Assembly (NCBI GenBank): GCA_002221725.1
Contig: NJFT01000022.1
Location: forward strand, 186,001-250,000
Length of the DNA: 64,000 nt
Direction: 5' to 3'
From: Scedosporium boydii
Lineage: Eukaryota > Ascomycota > Sordariomycetes > Microascales > Microascaceae
Translations under genes and position numbers: made by a program
Notes under the pieces: model-generated
Told to the model about the DNA's origin: nothing
The model's input: the letters and a program-made list of their open reading frames with translations, nothing else
The model's database searches: none
Shown: positions 37,229 through 48,925 of the stretch, in pieces
How positions within the stretch are numbered: position 1 is the first letter of the stretch
Layout of the letters: the number at the start of each line of letters is the position of its first letter

Positions 37229-38699
37229 GCCTTTTGAATAATACTAGGGGTTTTCTTCTCTCTTTCTTCTTCTTCTTTTTTCTTTACCCCTGGGTTGTTT
37301 GAATAGGGGCGGATGAGATGGAAAATATTTACTTGCTGGAGTGGACAATACGTTTTTCTTTTGTTTCCGAACGGTGGCGGTGAATAAGACTTCCGGCTTC
37401 GGCTCCGAGTGACTGTCCGCGAGGATTGGTGAGGGGCTTTGTTGCCGTGCTGTGATGGATGGTTGCCCTGATTCACAACATCAACTGATCTAAGATGCAG
37501 AGTTTGTCTGAGGGTGTGTTATGATCGATCTAATACCTGGCAGTCGGGGATGCGGAAGGCCTTCTCCATGTTGTTGGGTTGGGTATCAATAAGGAGGGAC
37601 AATCGGAATGGAGCTAAAGGGTGACTGCAGTCTGCAGGCAGCAGAAAGAAAGAAGACAGGCAATTATTCCACAGGCTCAATGGAGCAAATGAGTCAATCC
37701 ATATCCAGATATCCCTGACTGTGGGGTTCGGTTAGACAAAGAAGCAGTGGCTTTGGAGAATTAAGCACAATCAATGCAATCAATCACGAGTTGGAATGTT
37801 TCATTGACTGATTGACCCATTGATTGATGCAGGTTCAGCCTTTTAGTGCATTGGACAAAGGAAGCCCACTGGAGGAAGAATGCCTTAGCGCTGTATTCCC
37901 CGCTGATTTGTGCATTTGGGCCTGAGCCAGACTGGCCTGGACTGGACATCCGGGCCTGATAAAGTAACAAATGACCTGCGCTGGCCTCGCCTGGCCTGAT
38001 TCTGCTGGTGACAATTGGATGCTGTTTTCCCACTTCTAACCCATTCTAATTTTAGCCGATTTTACGCCGGAAACTCGGTCGAGGCCTTTTGGAAGGTTCA
38101 AACTTGCGCGGCACACGTCGCTGAGAGCTTTCATCATTGTTCACTCATGTCACCAGCACGTCGCCCATCTCCCAACGACCAGCTCTCGAATCCCAAACCG
38201 AGCGCCCCGGCATCGCTGCACCCCGGTGTTTCCTCTGTATTCGCAGTTCGCATCAGCTATTCCGAAGCGCCAAGTTTATTCGGACGACCTCGCGACCACA
38301 GCTCCGTTGCGTGCTGTGCTTGTGCCTGTGTCGTCGCTAGATCCCTGCTTTCTCCAATGCGATCTTGTTGCAATGCGCCACTATCGCCAGGCCGAGTTGA
38401 GCTCATAGAGGAGTCGGGCTCGTATCCTGTGTAGCTCCAGGATCCATTCCATTCGTCATTTTTCTCTCAAGCTTGTTGGAGCTTGCTCTCAGGAAGGTCC
38501 TTCTTATTCACATTTTACAGTATGAGGCCAGGGTGTGCAGCAGTCTGTCAGGCTCAAACACAGCACTCACCGTGAAAACCCTCTTTTCCTCCCATTTTTC
38601 TTTTCTTTCTAATTCTCTGGCCTCCGACCCGGAGGCCCAATCATCAAGTCCCAACCGCGGTGTTCCTTCAAGTCCGGTCTTCGCCTTTTATTGTTCGCC
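37229..38699. other. 1.5 kb divergent intergenic region
   Basis: The region separates the start codons of the zinc-finger gene and the Est1/SMG7-type gene. It contains GGCCTG-rich repeats around 37915-37998 and a pyrimidine-rich leader before 38700. No gene is supported. Confidence 0.6.
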
Positions 38700-41565
38700 A
38701 TGGCTTCCGAAGTAGCCGCAGGCGGACCGGCGGATCTTGCTGGAGTCTGGAAGTACGTCTGAACTCTTACAAGCGCTAACGTTCCCCAAAGGCACTGCTT
38801 ACTGACTCTCTTTTTCTTTGTTTCTTCTTTCCCTAACAACAGGCATGCTCAGAAGATTTTTAAGATCATCCAGAAGGAAGCCAATAATCTCAAGCGCGGT
38901 CCACCCGGTGAGATTAGCGACGCCAAGTGGAAGTCTTTGGAGGATGCAATGAGCCAGTGAGTGAATGCGCGCAGCGGGCACGAACGGCCTGTCTGCCCCT
39001 TGGACGTAGTCCTTGTGTGTTTGGCCGTCCGTAGTAACCCGTTCACAGGTACCGTCTTGCTTGCGTTGGGGTTCTATTTAAAGATCTCGAGTTCGCGCAG
39101 CAGAACCAAGTTGAGAAGGCTCTCTGGACAAGCCACATCCTCATCAACAATGTCTATCGCAATGTCAGCAAGCGTCTCCCCTCGGATATGAGGGTGAAGA
39201 TCCGTGCTGTAGAGAGCCGGTACAATAAGTTCATCACCACGTCGCAGCTCTTCTACAAAGGCTACATTCAGCGCCTTTCCATGAGATACAACATCGAGCC
39301 TCTGCACCAAATTGCGTCTGCGGTCAAGGTAGAGCGCGGTCCCGGACAGGATTCCATCTCGTCGATAACACCCGAAGTCCAATCCATGATCCTGCTTTCC
39401 GTTCAAGAAACCCTGACTTATCTCGGTGACCTATCGCGCTACCGCGCCCAGCTGAAGCCAAATAGTCGGGATAACGAGGCCGCTATCACGTACTACAGCC
39501 TGGCCCACGATGTCATCCCAGATCGGGGATTCGCTCTTCATCAGATTGGCGTCACTTATCTTGAAACAGACAAGCACCTAGAAATAGTCTACTATTTCTT
39601 CATGTCTCTAGCCCGGAAGACACCCCATCCCAACGCGGAGAAGAACCTGGAAGCCAAACTCAAAACCATCCAGGCTGGCAAGTCGACTATTTCCGGTTCC
39701 CAGTCCCCGCAACAGATTCTGGAAGGAAGAGTGGTGCAGCTTCTTGCCCAGTACATGACCAACGCCTCTTTTTCAGGACGCGATGAGCTGGAGCAAACCG
39801 TTCTCGCTAGGCTTGAACAATTTTTGCAGTTGGCCCACTCCTCAGACTCTGTTGTCAGGATGGCCATGGTCAACATGACCGCGTACTATTATGCTCAGAA
39901 ACACCAGGGTAAGTTTTGAAGCTAGTCCCCGCTTAACCCTCCACGGCATCTCACAGTCAGCTAGGGCAAAACCTCGCATTGGCATACACCCTGTCTTTCA
40001 ATATGCAGTTTCTCCAAACCATTTGCCGAATTATGCGAAGCTACCTCCAGAAAGCCCAGGGCGTAATGCCTGGCGAGATGGAAACGTCGACTTCTCGGAT
40101 CAGCCAGTTGTACGGCATTTCCCCTGGTGTGGACACTGTTCTCCGCGTCCTGAGGTTGTACTGCTGCTGGCTGTCATCACATGCCAAGGACCTTGCACAG
40201 GCGCCCGAAGCCATCCAGTTTATGGTTCAGTCTGCCTGGAAAGACTTTGCCCAGATGGCTACTGACTTATTAACCTATTCGATTTCCGATATTCAGGAGT
40301 TTTCCAAACAGAACAACCTCCCGTTTCCTCCAACTGCGCCTTATCTAATGAAGGAGGATGAGGAGGCAGTCTGTTGCTTGTCTATTGGGGACCTTACTTC
40401 CGATGTGTACAGGCGTCTCTTTCACTATGGTACCGAAAACAAGCGAAAGCCCACGATTCTTGAATTTGGCGCCGAGGGCGTCAAGCCTCTCGATGAATTT
40501 GTCTGCCGTCTTGGTGACTTCGTCGGTGCCGTCCAGCATTTCGCGGAAAGCTCGGCGCTGCCTTTGGGTATCCAAACCACAAGCGACGGACAATGGTCTC
40601 TAGTTTACGGGTATCAGGCTGCAGCTGAGTCTTGGAACCAACCCGCTCCCGAAAGCCAGAGCCAGCCCCCCGTTCAACCTTCGAGTCATCATCTTGAGGT
40701 GACGCATGCTGGCGTCCCAACTGTGGAGACATATCACTCCCCCCAGCAGCCTACCGAGGTTATGCACGACGACGTTACGTCATTTAGTGGAATGCAGGAC
40801 GGGCAAGGCCCTGCCCTGAGCCCAAGGTCGCCTGTGGGCTCTACCGCTGCCGCTATGCGGGGTGGCACGTATTCTCCTCTTTCATGGGACTGGTTCTACG
40901 AACCTAAGCCGACCGGCGCATGGACAGGTCTAACCAGAGAAGTGTTTGAAAGCCTTCCAACAGAATCCGCACCTACGTCTCGACGCCCGTCAAGCGCCGT
41001 AGGTACGGATACGGACAATGACCATCAACGAGAGATGCTCTTGCGTATGCTCCGCTCTGCCTCCCAAGGTACGGGTAAGGAGAGCCCATCATTTGGGCCT
41101 GCCGTATCCCCACGAGCTCAGGAATACAGGACCCCCCACCCCGGGCAGGCGTCTGACTACTTATTGCCACAGGCTAGTCCATCGTATCCTTCGAGAGCTT
41201 CCATTGACATGGTCGCTGCCCTCGGGATGACTAGCCCACTCCCGGACTTAGCGGCAACAGAGCAGCCCAGCTCATACATGCTTCACAACCAGAATCAAGT
41301 GCAGCAACCGCAACAGCCTCAGCAACAGCTACGCCGTGGATCGCATGTGAACCGTGCGCCCCTCTCTCAGCAAGTCCAGCAGCAGATGGCCGCTATGCAA
41401 AACCTAGATCACCAAGGCGGTTCTAGACCCCGATCCAGCCGGGGAAATGGCGCCGCTCGAGGTCCTCGGAACCAGGGAGACGGCGGTAGGCATGATGCTT
41501 CACGTCTCCTTGATCTGAGAAAGAAGACTGTGAACCGTATTCCACGCGGCATAAACGGGCCGTGA
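38700..41565 (+). CDS. Est1/SMG7 (Ebs1)-family protein
   Basis: Four exons (38700-38752, 38843-38956, 39049-39908, 39965-41565) encode 875 residues. The N-terminal half has the Est1 14-3-3-like and TPR helical architecture: WKSLEDAMSQYRLACVGVLF, then LWTSHILINNVYRNVSKRLP, then TYLGDLSRYRAQLK and YYSLAHDVIPDRGFALHQIG. It is followed by the helical Est1 domain. The C-terminal third is disordered, Pro/Gln/Ser-rich, with a Q/P run near QVQQPQQPQQQLRRGS. The family covers telomerase recruiter Est1 and the decay factors SMG7/Ebs1, which bind phosphorylated Upf1. No PIN domain is present, so an SMG6-type nuclease is excluded. I favour the SMG7/Ebs1-like role because filamentous fungi usually carry this form, but telomere function cannot be excluded. 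All joins restore family sequence. Confidence 0.88.
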
Positions 41566-42828
41566 ATCGACTTCCGATTTTCAGCGATGTTTTTCTTCTT
41601 CTTCTTCGTCTGACATTTGGCCCTTCCTATGCGAGAGTGACTCATTCCTCCGCTTAGCCGCAATGGGCTGCTGCTGTCAAAACCTGAACGGTGAGGCTAA
41701 CTGGAAAGGTACTTCAGGACAAGCCAGCCGATTAGAGTTGCACTCTAATGTTCAATTCGGCACTCGCGGAGTCTCAGGGCGGGAGACACGGCTGTATAGA
41801 ACTGGTCACCTAGAATCGGACCCAAATCCGGGATGTGGTTGCCTGCTTCAATGAAGCATTACGCAGAGCCCTGAAGTAACGTCACGAAAGAGGCCATTGA
41901 GGTTATCTGGCAGCTTCTAATATTGATGTGCTTTTTGCCAATTTAGTCGCGAGGGAAGCCTTGAGAGAGGAGAGCGAGCGACTATTCAAAGGGGAGAGGT
42001 TTCTCTTCTGTTGGCCGGTGCGGAAACCGGCACTTGACGGGAGCCATCAGTTACCCAAGTCTATTCTCTTCTCCATATGTCTCCGAGGGCATATCCTTTC
42101 CGTTTTTGGTCATCCTCGTAATGGCCATGCTGGCGATGTACTCCGGGAGAAGATGGAAGCCTTAGTGTGTCCTCTTCCTTCTCCTTTGTTGTTTCTGCGC
42201 AGAATTTGGCCACCATTGGTTTTTCATAAACCCTGGAGATTGGAACGCTGCTGGACGGCAGCATTTGCTTAAATAGGTTCTGGCATTTATTGCCATTTCT
42301 GCAGTCAATTTGTTTCCCTCTTTTTAAGAACTCGTTTACGCCTCCCTTTTTTGGTCTTCTCTTCGTATTGATGCATTCCTCTTCGCTGAAGAAGGCGTCA
42401 TTCCCCTATTTCAAGATAGGAATTAATCGAAGTCAATTTGCGATATTAAACCTCAATAAAACAACCTGCCTTGTATAAGGCTTTTACTAGGCGAATGTGT
42501 ACTGTTGTTGAAACTTTTATTTCGTTCTATTCGTAGTTCTACCTTTCCTCGCAACGCAAGACATGTCCCTCTTTCCAAAGGCGTGAAGTAATAAGTAAAA
42601 AAAAAAAAAAAAGAAGAGGAAGAAAGAAAATGGTCCATGCAATAAAAGACAAGACGAGAAGAAGAAACAAAACATAAAAAGAAAACCTCGAGTTACCGAA
42701 TCGTTTTCCAACGCCAGGCCTATGGACCCCCCCAATGATGGTCTAGTTGATGACGGTACATTGGGAGGGCCGAATTCTTCATTTACGGAACAGGGTATTT
42801 ATTTGGTGGTTGATTTTCATGACGTTAT
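41566..42828. other. 1.3 kb convergent intergenic region
   Basis: The region lies between the 3' ends of the Est1/SMG7-type gene and the adenosine kinase gene. It holds A/T tracts including an A run at 42598-42612. No gene is supported. Confidence 0.65.
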
Positions 42829-44179
42829 TTATTTGGGAGAGTAGGTCTGCTTGGGCGTAGGGAACCTAGAAGGAAGGTTAGTATACCCCTTGGAGAATGG
42901 TGAGGATAAGAAGGGTTTAACGTACGAAGGACCAAGCTCCTGGATGCTCAAGCGAGCAAGCCACTGGCCCATATCGACAGCAGTCTCAAGCTCCTGGCCC
43001 TCAACAAGACCAGCAAGGAAACCACCAGCAAAGGCGTCACCGGCACCATTGGTATCAGTGATCTGGTCCTTCTCGATCTTGTGGACGGGGACCTCGCGGA
43101 CGGCATCCTCGCCCTGGACGGCGATGAGGGTGGGCTCGGTGCCCTGGGTGACGATGGCGACGCGCTTGCGCTGGGTGTTCTCCTTGGGGAGGTTGGCGAG
43201 GTGGATGGCGACGTCCTTGGGTTCCTTGGAGGCGAGGCCGTGGGCTTCGGCGTAGGCGGCGACCTCGGTCTCGTTGCCGATGATGTAGTCCCAGTAGGGG
43301 GCGCTGGCGTCGACGACGTCCTTGAAGAATTGGGGGATGAAGGGGGCGGAGAGGTTTACGGCGAAGACCTTGTTGTTGGCGGCGGCGAACTTGCCGAGCT
43401 CCATGATGGCAGGGGGGCAGACTGGAACCAGTCTTAGAAACGAAGCACAGGATTAAGTACCCGGTTGGTGTTCTTCAAAAAAAAAAAAAAACTCACCAGT
43501 GAAGTGGAAGCCACCGACGTAAAAGATCTCGGCATTCTCAACAAGAGCCCAAATCTCAGGCTTCTTCAAGTGCTCCAAGTCGTACTTGTTGGCGGCATCA
43601 AGAGCAGTGCAAAGCGACCTGTTGTGGCCGGTGATGATAGCACCGCACCTACCGGTAGGCTCCTTAGGATCAACGCGGTACTCGACCCTCAGGCCGGCGG
43701 CACGGACGGCATCACGGAGGATGGCGGCGTACTTGTCGTCGCCGACGCAGCCGAGGTAGACGACGCTGTTGGGGGGCAGGATGTACTGGGCGCCACGGGC
43801 GGAGTTCTGGGCGGCGCCGCCAGCGAGGAGCTTGGCGTCGTAGTTGTTGAGGAGGTCCTCGTAAAGAGGGAGGTGCTTCTCTTCGGCGAGGATGGCGTCG
43901 TTGGCCTTGAGGTCGTATTTCTTGAGGAGGGCTTCGTCACCGAAGGCTTGGATGTCTTTTTACGGAGGAGGATGGGAAAAGGCCTCGATGGTTAGCTCTA
44001 CAGCACTGCCCCTCCTTCGAACTTTTTTCCTCCTCCTCTTTTTTTATCGCCAATTTTTCTCGTTTTTTCCTTTACCCCTCCGTCATCGGAAAAAGGCTCC
44101 ATTGGGAAAGATTCTTCAAAAACATACCGAGAAGAGGGTTCTCGAGACACAAGAGAGAGTACTCCTTAGCGGGCGCCAT
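42829..44179 (-). CDS. ADO1: Adenosine kinase
   Basis: Four exons (44179-44128, 43955-43497, 43421-42926, 42865-42829) encode 347 residues, the normal family length. It starts MAPAKEYSLLCLENPLLDIQ, carries the PfkB signature region GGAAQNSARGAQYIL, and has the catalytic DTNGAGDAFAGGFLAGL near the C-terminus, ending GPSFPTPKQTYSPK. The enzyme phosphorylates adenosine to AMP with ATP, which recycles adenosine released by the methionine cycle. The first intron ends in AAAAG, an uncommon acceptor, but it alone restores the conserved LLDIQAFGDEALL. The frame is open upstream to another ATG at 44536 (see the separate entry). Confidence 0.97.
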
Positions 44180-44536
44180 TTTCGCAGAGAATTGACCTGT
44201 ACGACGAGGAGCGGAAGCGGAATAAGATCTGGTGAAGCTGAGGAAAGTTGTCGATGGCGGGGTTGTGGTGGTTGTGCGAGATGGCGGGGTCAAAGCCAAG
44301 AAGACCAAGGGCGACGAGTCTGACCGGCAGGGAGAAGAAAGGATCGTCCTGGAGGTACCGACATTGAAGCGTGGGGCTTGAGATGACGGGGTCCGAAGCA
44401 GTCTGAGGCTAATACTGGTAGTGAAGGACCTGCTGGAGCTTGCTTGCACTCTTACTGGCTGGCTGGCAATAGCGGCGGCATTTGCGACGCCGGTTGCTGT
44501 GCGACCTAGGAGTTGTCTACGGAGTATGTGCGACAT
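44180..44536 (-). other. In-frame N-terminal extension of adenosine kinase, mitochondrial presequence-like
   Basis: From an ATG at 44536 the frame runs without a stop for 119 codons directly into the adenosine kinase start. The encoded stretch begins MSHILRRQLLGRTATGVANA, has 14 Arg and 1 Lys against a single acidic residue, and is rich in Ser, Thr and Ala, with RSYSASAPRR near its end. That is the composition of a mitochondrial targeting sequence. It may be an alternative start giving a mitochondrial isoform, or simply an open 5' UTR. Both ATGs have an A at position -3. Confidence 0.5.
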
Positions 44537-45542
44537 TTTGTGGTTGCTGACGGTTTCGGCCTCATCATAGGGCAGAAAAGGGTAAGCTGGGATCTCGCGG
44601 GGATTATGATGAGGCCGGCATTATTGGAAGCTGAGAGGGTGGTCGAGTTTGGGTGGTGATTGATTTATAGGTTTATACATTTGGAAGGAGCTTGGATTCC
44701 CAGCGTTGGCTTGGGGCCGTTGTCAGTTGGGTTCAATGCTGTCTTGGATCGTATGATCGGCTTGGTACAGGCCTACAGGGGCCAGCCACCCCCCAATCTG
44801 ATTTGGTCGATTTGATCACTTGAACCTTGATATCCGATCAATTGATCCTGCTGCCGGCGCGGTCCGCTCCATGCTCCATGGAGATGCCATTTCTGGGGGC
44901 TCTGACGTCTGATGGAGCGTGTGAACTCGGCAGAATGCAATTGATCATTCATCGATGACTGAATCAAGGCCCCTTTTGACCCAGGCTAAGACCCAACGCA
45001 TTGCTCACATTGAGCTCGAGGCATTTTGAGCCTTCCTTCGTACTTCGTAGACAGGGCTTGGCTCGGGTGGGAAATGGGACCAAGGACCAACTCGATTCGT
45101 CGTCGCACTCTTATCTCCTTAGGCATGTCCAAGTATTCAAGCACCAAGAGAAGAGCTTGGCTCGCAAATTGGACTTGGGATTTGGACATTGGGCGTCACG
45201 ACATCCCCGAGGCATTGGCATGGAGACTCATGTGTTGCTCTTCTTTTCACATCATCTCGAATGGCAAGAACAAAATGGCATTCAAAACAACACCAAGGCT
45301 ATTGCTTTGCTTTCAAAGAAAAAAGGTCCGTCAATAATTCTAATATACCAGCCGTCACAACATAAACTTTTTGAGGGGTTTTGCGTGTCTAAGCACCGCG
45401 CGTGGCTGGGAATCATGAAATGCCCTTGTACTTTCATCATAACCGAGCTACCAACTATCTGCCCTTTTTTTTGGAAAGTACCCTTTGAAAGATGCTAGCC
45501 TGTAAAACACCGTCCCTATGAACCAGGAAAAGCACACCAGCC
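44537..45542. other. 1 kb intergenic region
   Basis: The region lies upstream of adenosine kinase and downstream of uL2, both on the minus strand. It contains one TACTTCGTA copy at 45041-45049. The open frames at 45001-45498 show no domain. Confidence 0.6.
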
Positions 45543-46636
45543 TTAATCCTTCGTCTTCTGGGTACCGCGGAGCAGACCCGTCCTCCTGGCCGCAATAAGA
45601 CCGGCCTTCTGTCCCTGGGAAGCGTATCGCGAAATTGTCGAAGCCTTACCGATATGTTGATGGTTACCCTGTAGACGTTGTCAGCATTTATTGACGAGGG
45701 AACTTGAGGAGAACGAATGTCATTCGGGGAGTAACGTACACCACCGTGAGGATGGTCGACAGGGTTCATGGCAACACCACGAGTCTTGGGCCAGCTGTTA
45801 CGCTTGACGGCATACTTATGCTTCGCACGAGAAGCCTCTGTAAGAAGGGGAAGAAACTATCGTTAGCACAAGATCCATATGTGACAGCCCATCCATCTCC
45901 AAGAGAAGAGAAAGAAGAAAATAAAATTCTCTTCGACCAATCTCCACCTCCCAAAAACCTCCCGAAAGGTTGATACGTACTCATCAAAGGCTTATCCGTA
46001 CGACCACCACCGGCAACGATACCAATCATTCCTCGGGAAGAGCTGTGGACGACCTTCTTGGAACCAGAGGGGAGCTTGATGCGGGTCTTGCCCTCATCGG
46101 GGTTGTGGCCGATAATGGTAATGTAGTTGCCGGAGGTCCTCGCGAGCCTACCCCTGTCACCAATCTTCTCCTCGACGTTCGTGACGACGGTACCCTCGGG
46201 CATACCGCCGAGAGGAAGGACGTTTCCGACGGTAAGAGCGGCGTTCTTTCCGGCGTAGATGAATTGACCAGTGTACATTCCCTCGTTGGCAATGAAGGTC
46301 TCGGTGTGGAGCTTGAACTTGTAGGGATCACGGAAAACAACCTTGGCGAGAGGCGCACCACGACCGGGGTCATGGATGATCTCCTTTACGAGGCCCCGGA
46401 CGTAGCCATGTCGCTCGGCGAAGTCGAGAGATCGGAACTTGGCGGCACCCTTTCGGAGGCGGGTGTTGGCAGCTAGAGAGGCCTTTGTGTGAGCAGGAAA
46501 ATTTAAAATTTTCTGATTCCCTTCGTTTCTTCTATTTCCGGTTCCTTCAACCCGTCACCCCGCGCGAATTGGAAGATAAATCCTTACTGAAGATGCTGCC
46601 GCGACCCTTTCGCTGGTTGCGAATAACTCTACCCAT
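45543..46636 (-). CDS. RPL2: Cytosolic large-subunit ribosomal protein uL2 (Rpl2, L8)
   Basis: Four exons (46636-46588, 46472-45981, 45837-45740, 45668-45543) encode 254 residues, the same length as yeast Rpl2. It starts [20 protein letters not shown] and includes [38 protein letters not shown] and the universally conserved [15 protein letters not shown] loop near the peptidyl-transferase centre, whose histidine matters for 60S function. The last intron is placed so that GGT|GGT restores HPHGGGNHQ. Two of the introns lie early or late in the gene, as in other fungal ribosomal protein genes. I looked for snoRNA boxes in the 143-nt second intron and found none. Confidence 0.98.
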
Positions 46637-48925
46637 CTCGTCTCGTTATCGGTTCGGACCTGGAAGATGGGGTTCTAATAATCGATTAGGGATCCAGAAC
46701 ACTGCTTCTGTGGATGGCGGAAAATGGAAAAGAAAGAAATGCCGAATTAGCAAAACTTTCTAGAGGGGAAGGACACGCAGTTGTTATATTGGAAGAAGGG
46801 TTTGGGTGTGCGTACATACCAGTCGCAGTTCCTGAGCAGATATCTTTCCTATCACCTGTGATGGTGGTGGGAGGGCTTAGAAAATTGGCGTTCGAATCTG
46901 ATGTATTGACGCTTCCCTGTTCCGGTCTGGGGGCAGCGCACGCAGAAAATTTGTGTGTGGAAACCCTTGTCACGTGAACTGGAATCTGCCGCCGCCCACC
47001 TTAAATCCAGCCTTGGTGCCGGATACTTGTGCACGACTGAGGTACTCGGTGAAGACAGCGATGATTGGCTAAAACATGTCCTCTGTGCTATTGTTTCGCT
47101 CCGCATGCGCGTTTGGTCAAAGGTTGGACTCTGAAATTCGATTGGGCTCTCATTATCACTGACATAAGATTCGGGCTCGGACCATGGCTCACTCAACGTC
47201 GAGAAACGACAGCAATTGCCCCTTCCCCAGATGCTCATCGACGATGAGAAGGCCCGATACATACACGACGCGTCTAAATGACCGCGTAACGTGAGAGCCC
47301 TCATGGGCTTCATGAAAGTTGTGTCAACTAATTTTCCTTGTCGCATCGCTGCGTCTATTACGCATGAACATCTCCGCGTGTTACGGATGCATCTTTCCAA
47401 TCCGAGTCTCTGGGTTTGGAGGAATCTGCGTCGGGATCGTTGATTTGGCCTCGTATTTTGTTGCGAGTGAACATGCAGTTGAAGGGTTGTTTGGCACTCT
47501 TTTTTTCTGCCTCGGTCGCATACGCGCGGTCTTAACGTGTCAGGTAAGAAGAAATCGCTCGCTGCATCTCCATCCGAAGCCGGGAAATCCTTGAATGTCA
47601 TCTACATTTGGTGACTTCTCGCAGCTGTCTCCGGGATCTTTTTTACGGCGTGGTAATCACTTACTACTACCTATGTGAAAAATTGGGCCTCTTTGGGAGG
47701 ATAATCGGAAGGCTCTGGGCGGGACGGTTTCGGGGTTCGCGCCGTCCCAGTGCCCGTCTCGGGCAGAACAAGTCTCTCCGACCCTCGCACGTTTGGAAAA
47801 TACTCCAAAGCTGGGCTTTCCACAATGGCAGGGCTATCTATCATGCTTTGGATGATTTTTTTGGAGACGCCTTATTTTGCGTGGATCAAGGTTTTGTCTG
47901 CTCCAGGATATCTCCCATTTCCTCGGTATTATGTCGGCTCCGTGTGTCTTTGAAGGCACATCCTGGGGCACGCATCTCAAGGATGGGTCGCCGGATGAAG
48001 GATTGGATCAAAGAGATGGGCACCTGGATGATACTACCAGGCAAGCGAGGTGGTCATGTGACTTGAAGCACTCGGAAGAGAGCCAGAGCTTATTGCCGCC
48101 CAAGTTGGGCTCACTCAGAATTCTATGGGAAAGCGAATCTCATTCCCAGGGCGTGGTTTCTGGGAGACACACCGAGTTTTATTTGGATATCATAGGTGAC
48201 GGGTCAAATTCTCTGGAAACAAATGGACGGGATGCGCTTGACCAAGTGGGGAGAAGGGGGGGTTGGTCAGGCCTGCCACCACTCGAAATTGCGCAAGTTG
48301 CGGCAGCCCTGCAACAACGCGAATCGCCTCAGTGGTATTCGGTGATGAGACATCTATGGAGAAATTTGGGCCACTTTGGGTTTTGTCGGGATGTGGGAGG
48401 GTCGCCTTTTCCCGCCTTTTGGGCGATAAGCATGATCTGCCGCCGCTTTGCATTTTGAATTTGAGCACGGGCGCGGATGGCTCTTAGGTCGCCTACCTTT
48501 GTGAGAGACTCAACAATACACTCCAGGTTGCAGGATGGCATCTTTCCAATGGTGGCAAGGAGACTTGAGGATGGAGATGGTTTGCCAGGAGCAATAGCCG
48601 TGGGACTCTTTCTCAGATATCCTGGGTTTGATGGCTGTCCTTAGGATGGCGGTCCCTGATGCAGTTGTCAGACAGAAAACTAATTGATGCCTTTAAGCAA
48701 GGCTGGACCTATCAGGCTCCTTATGTAGTTTGCGGCTCAAGTGATGTTGAGTGTGATCTAGTCTGTAGTGTGTGCTGGTGCGGGCCAAAATTTGTCCCAG
48801 CTTCCTTCCCCCTCAACCTTCTTGCCCTCCACAACCACCACCCCCATCGCCCCTTCCCAGCAAGAACCCGACAAAAAGAACTGTGACAAGTCAAAGGAGC
48901 AAACAAAAAATAAATCACAGTCAAG
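46637..48925. other. 2.3 kb divergent intergenic region
   Basis: The region lies between the starts of uL2 and the DDT/WHIM-type gene. The first few hundred bases must contain the uL2 promoter. Open frames at 46852-47601 (minus), 47608-48066 and 47877-48458 (plus) have no recognisable motif and odd composition, so I do not call them genes. Confidence 0.6.

Noticed and set aside
43081..43995. Plus-strand open frames rich in Gly, Val, Asp and Glu
   Set aside because: They are shadows of adenosine kinase exons on the other strand.
45838..45980. Possible snoRNA in uL2 intron 2
   Set aside because: No C box (TGATGA) and D box pair is present in the correct orientation.
47877..48458. 193-codon plus-strand open frame
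   Set aside because: Composition is odd (Trp, Gly and Ser-rich), no family is recognised, and other frames overlap.
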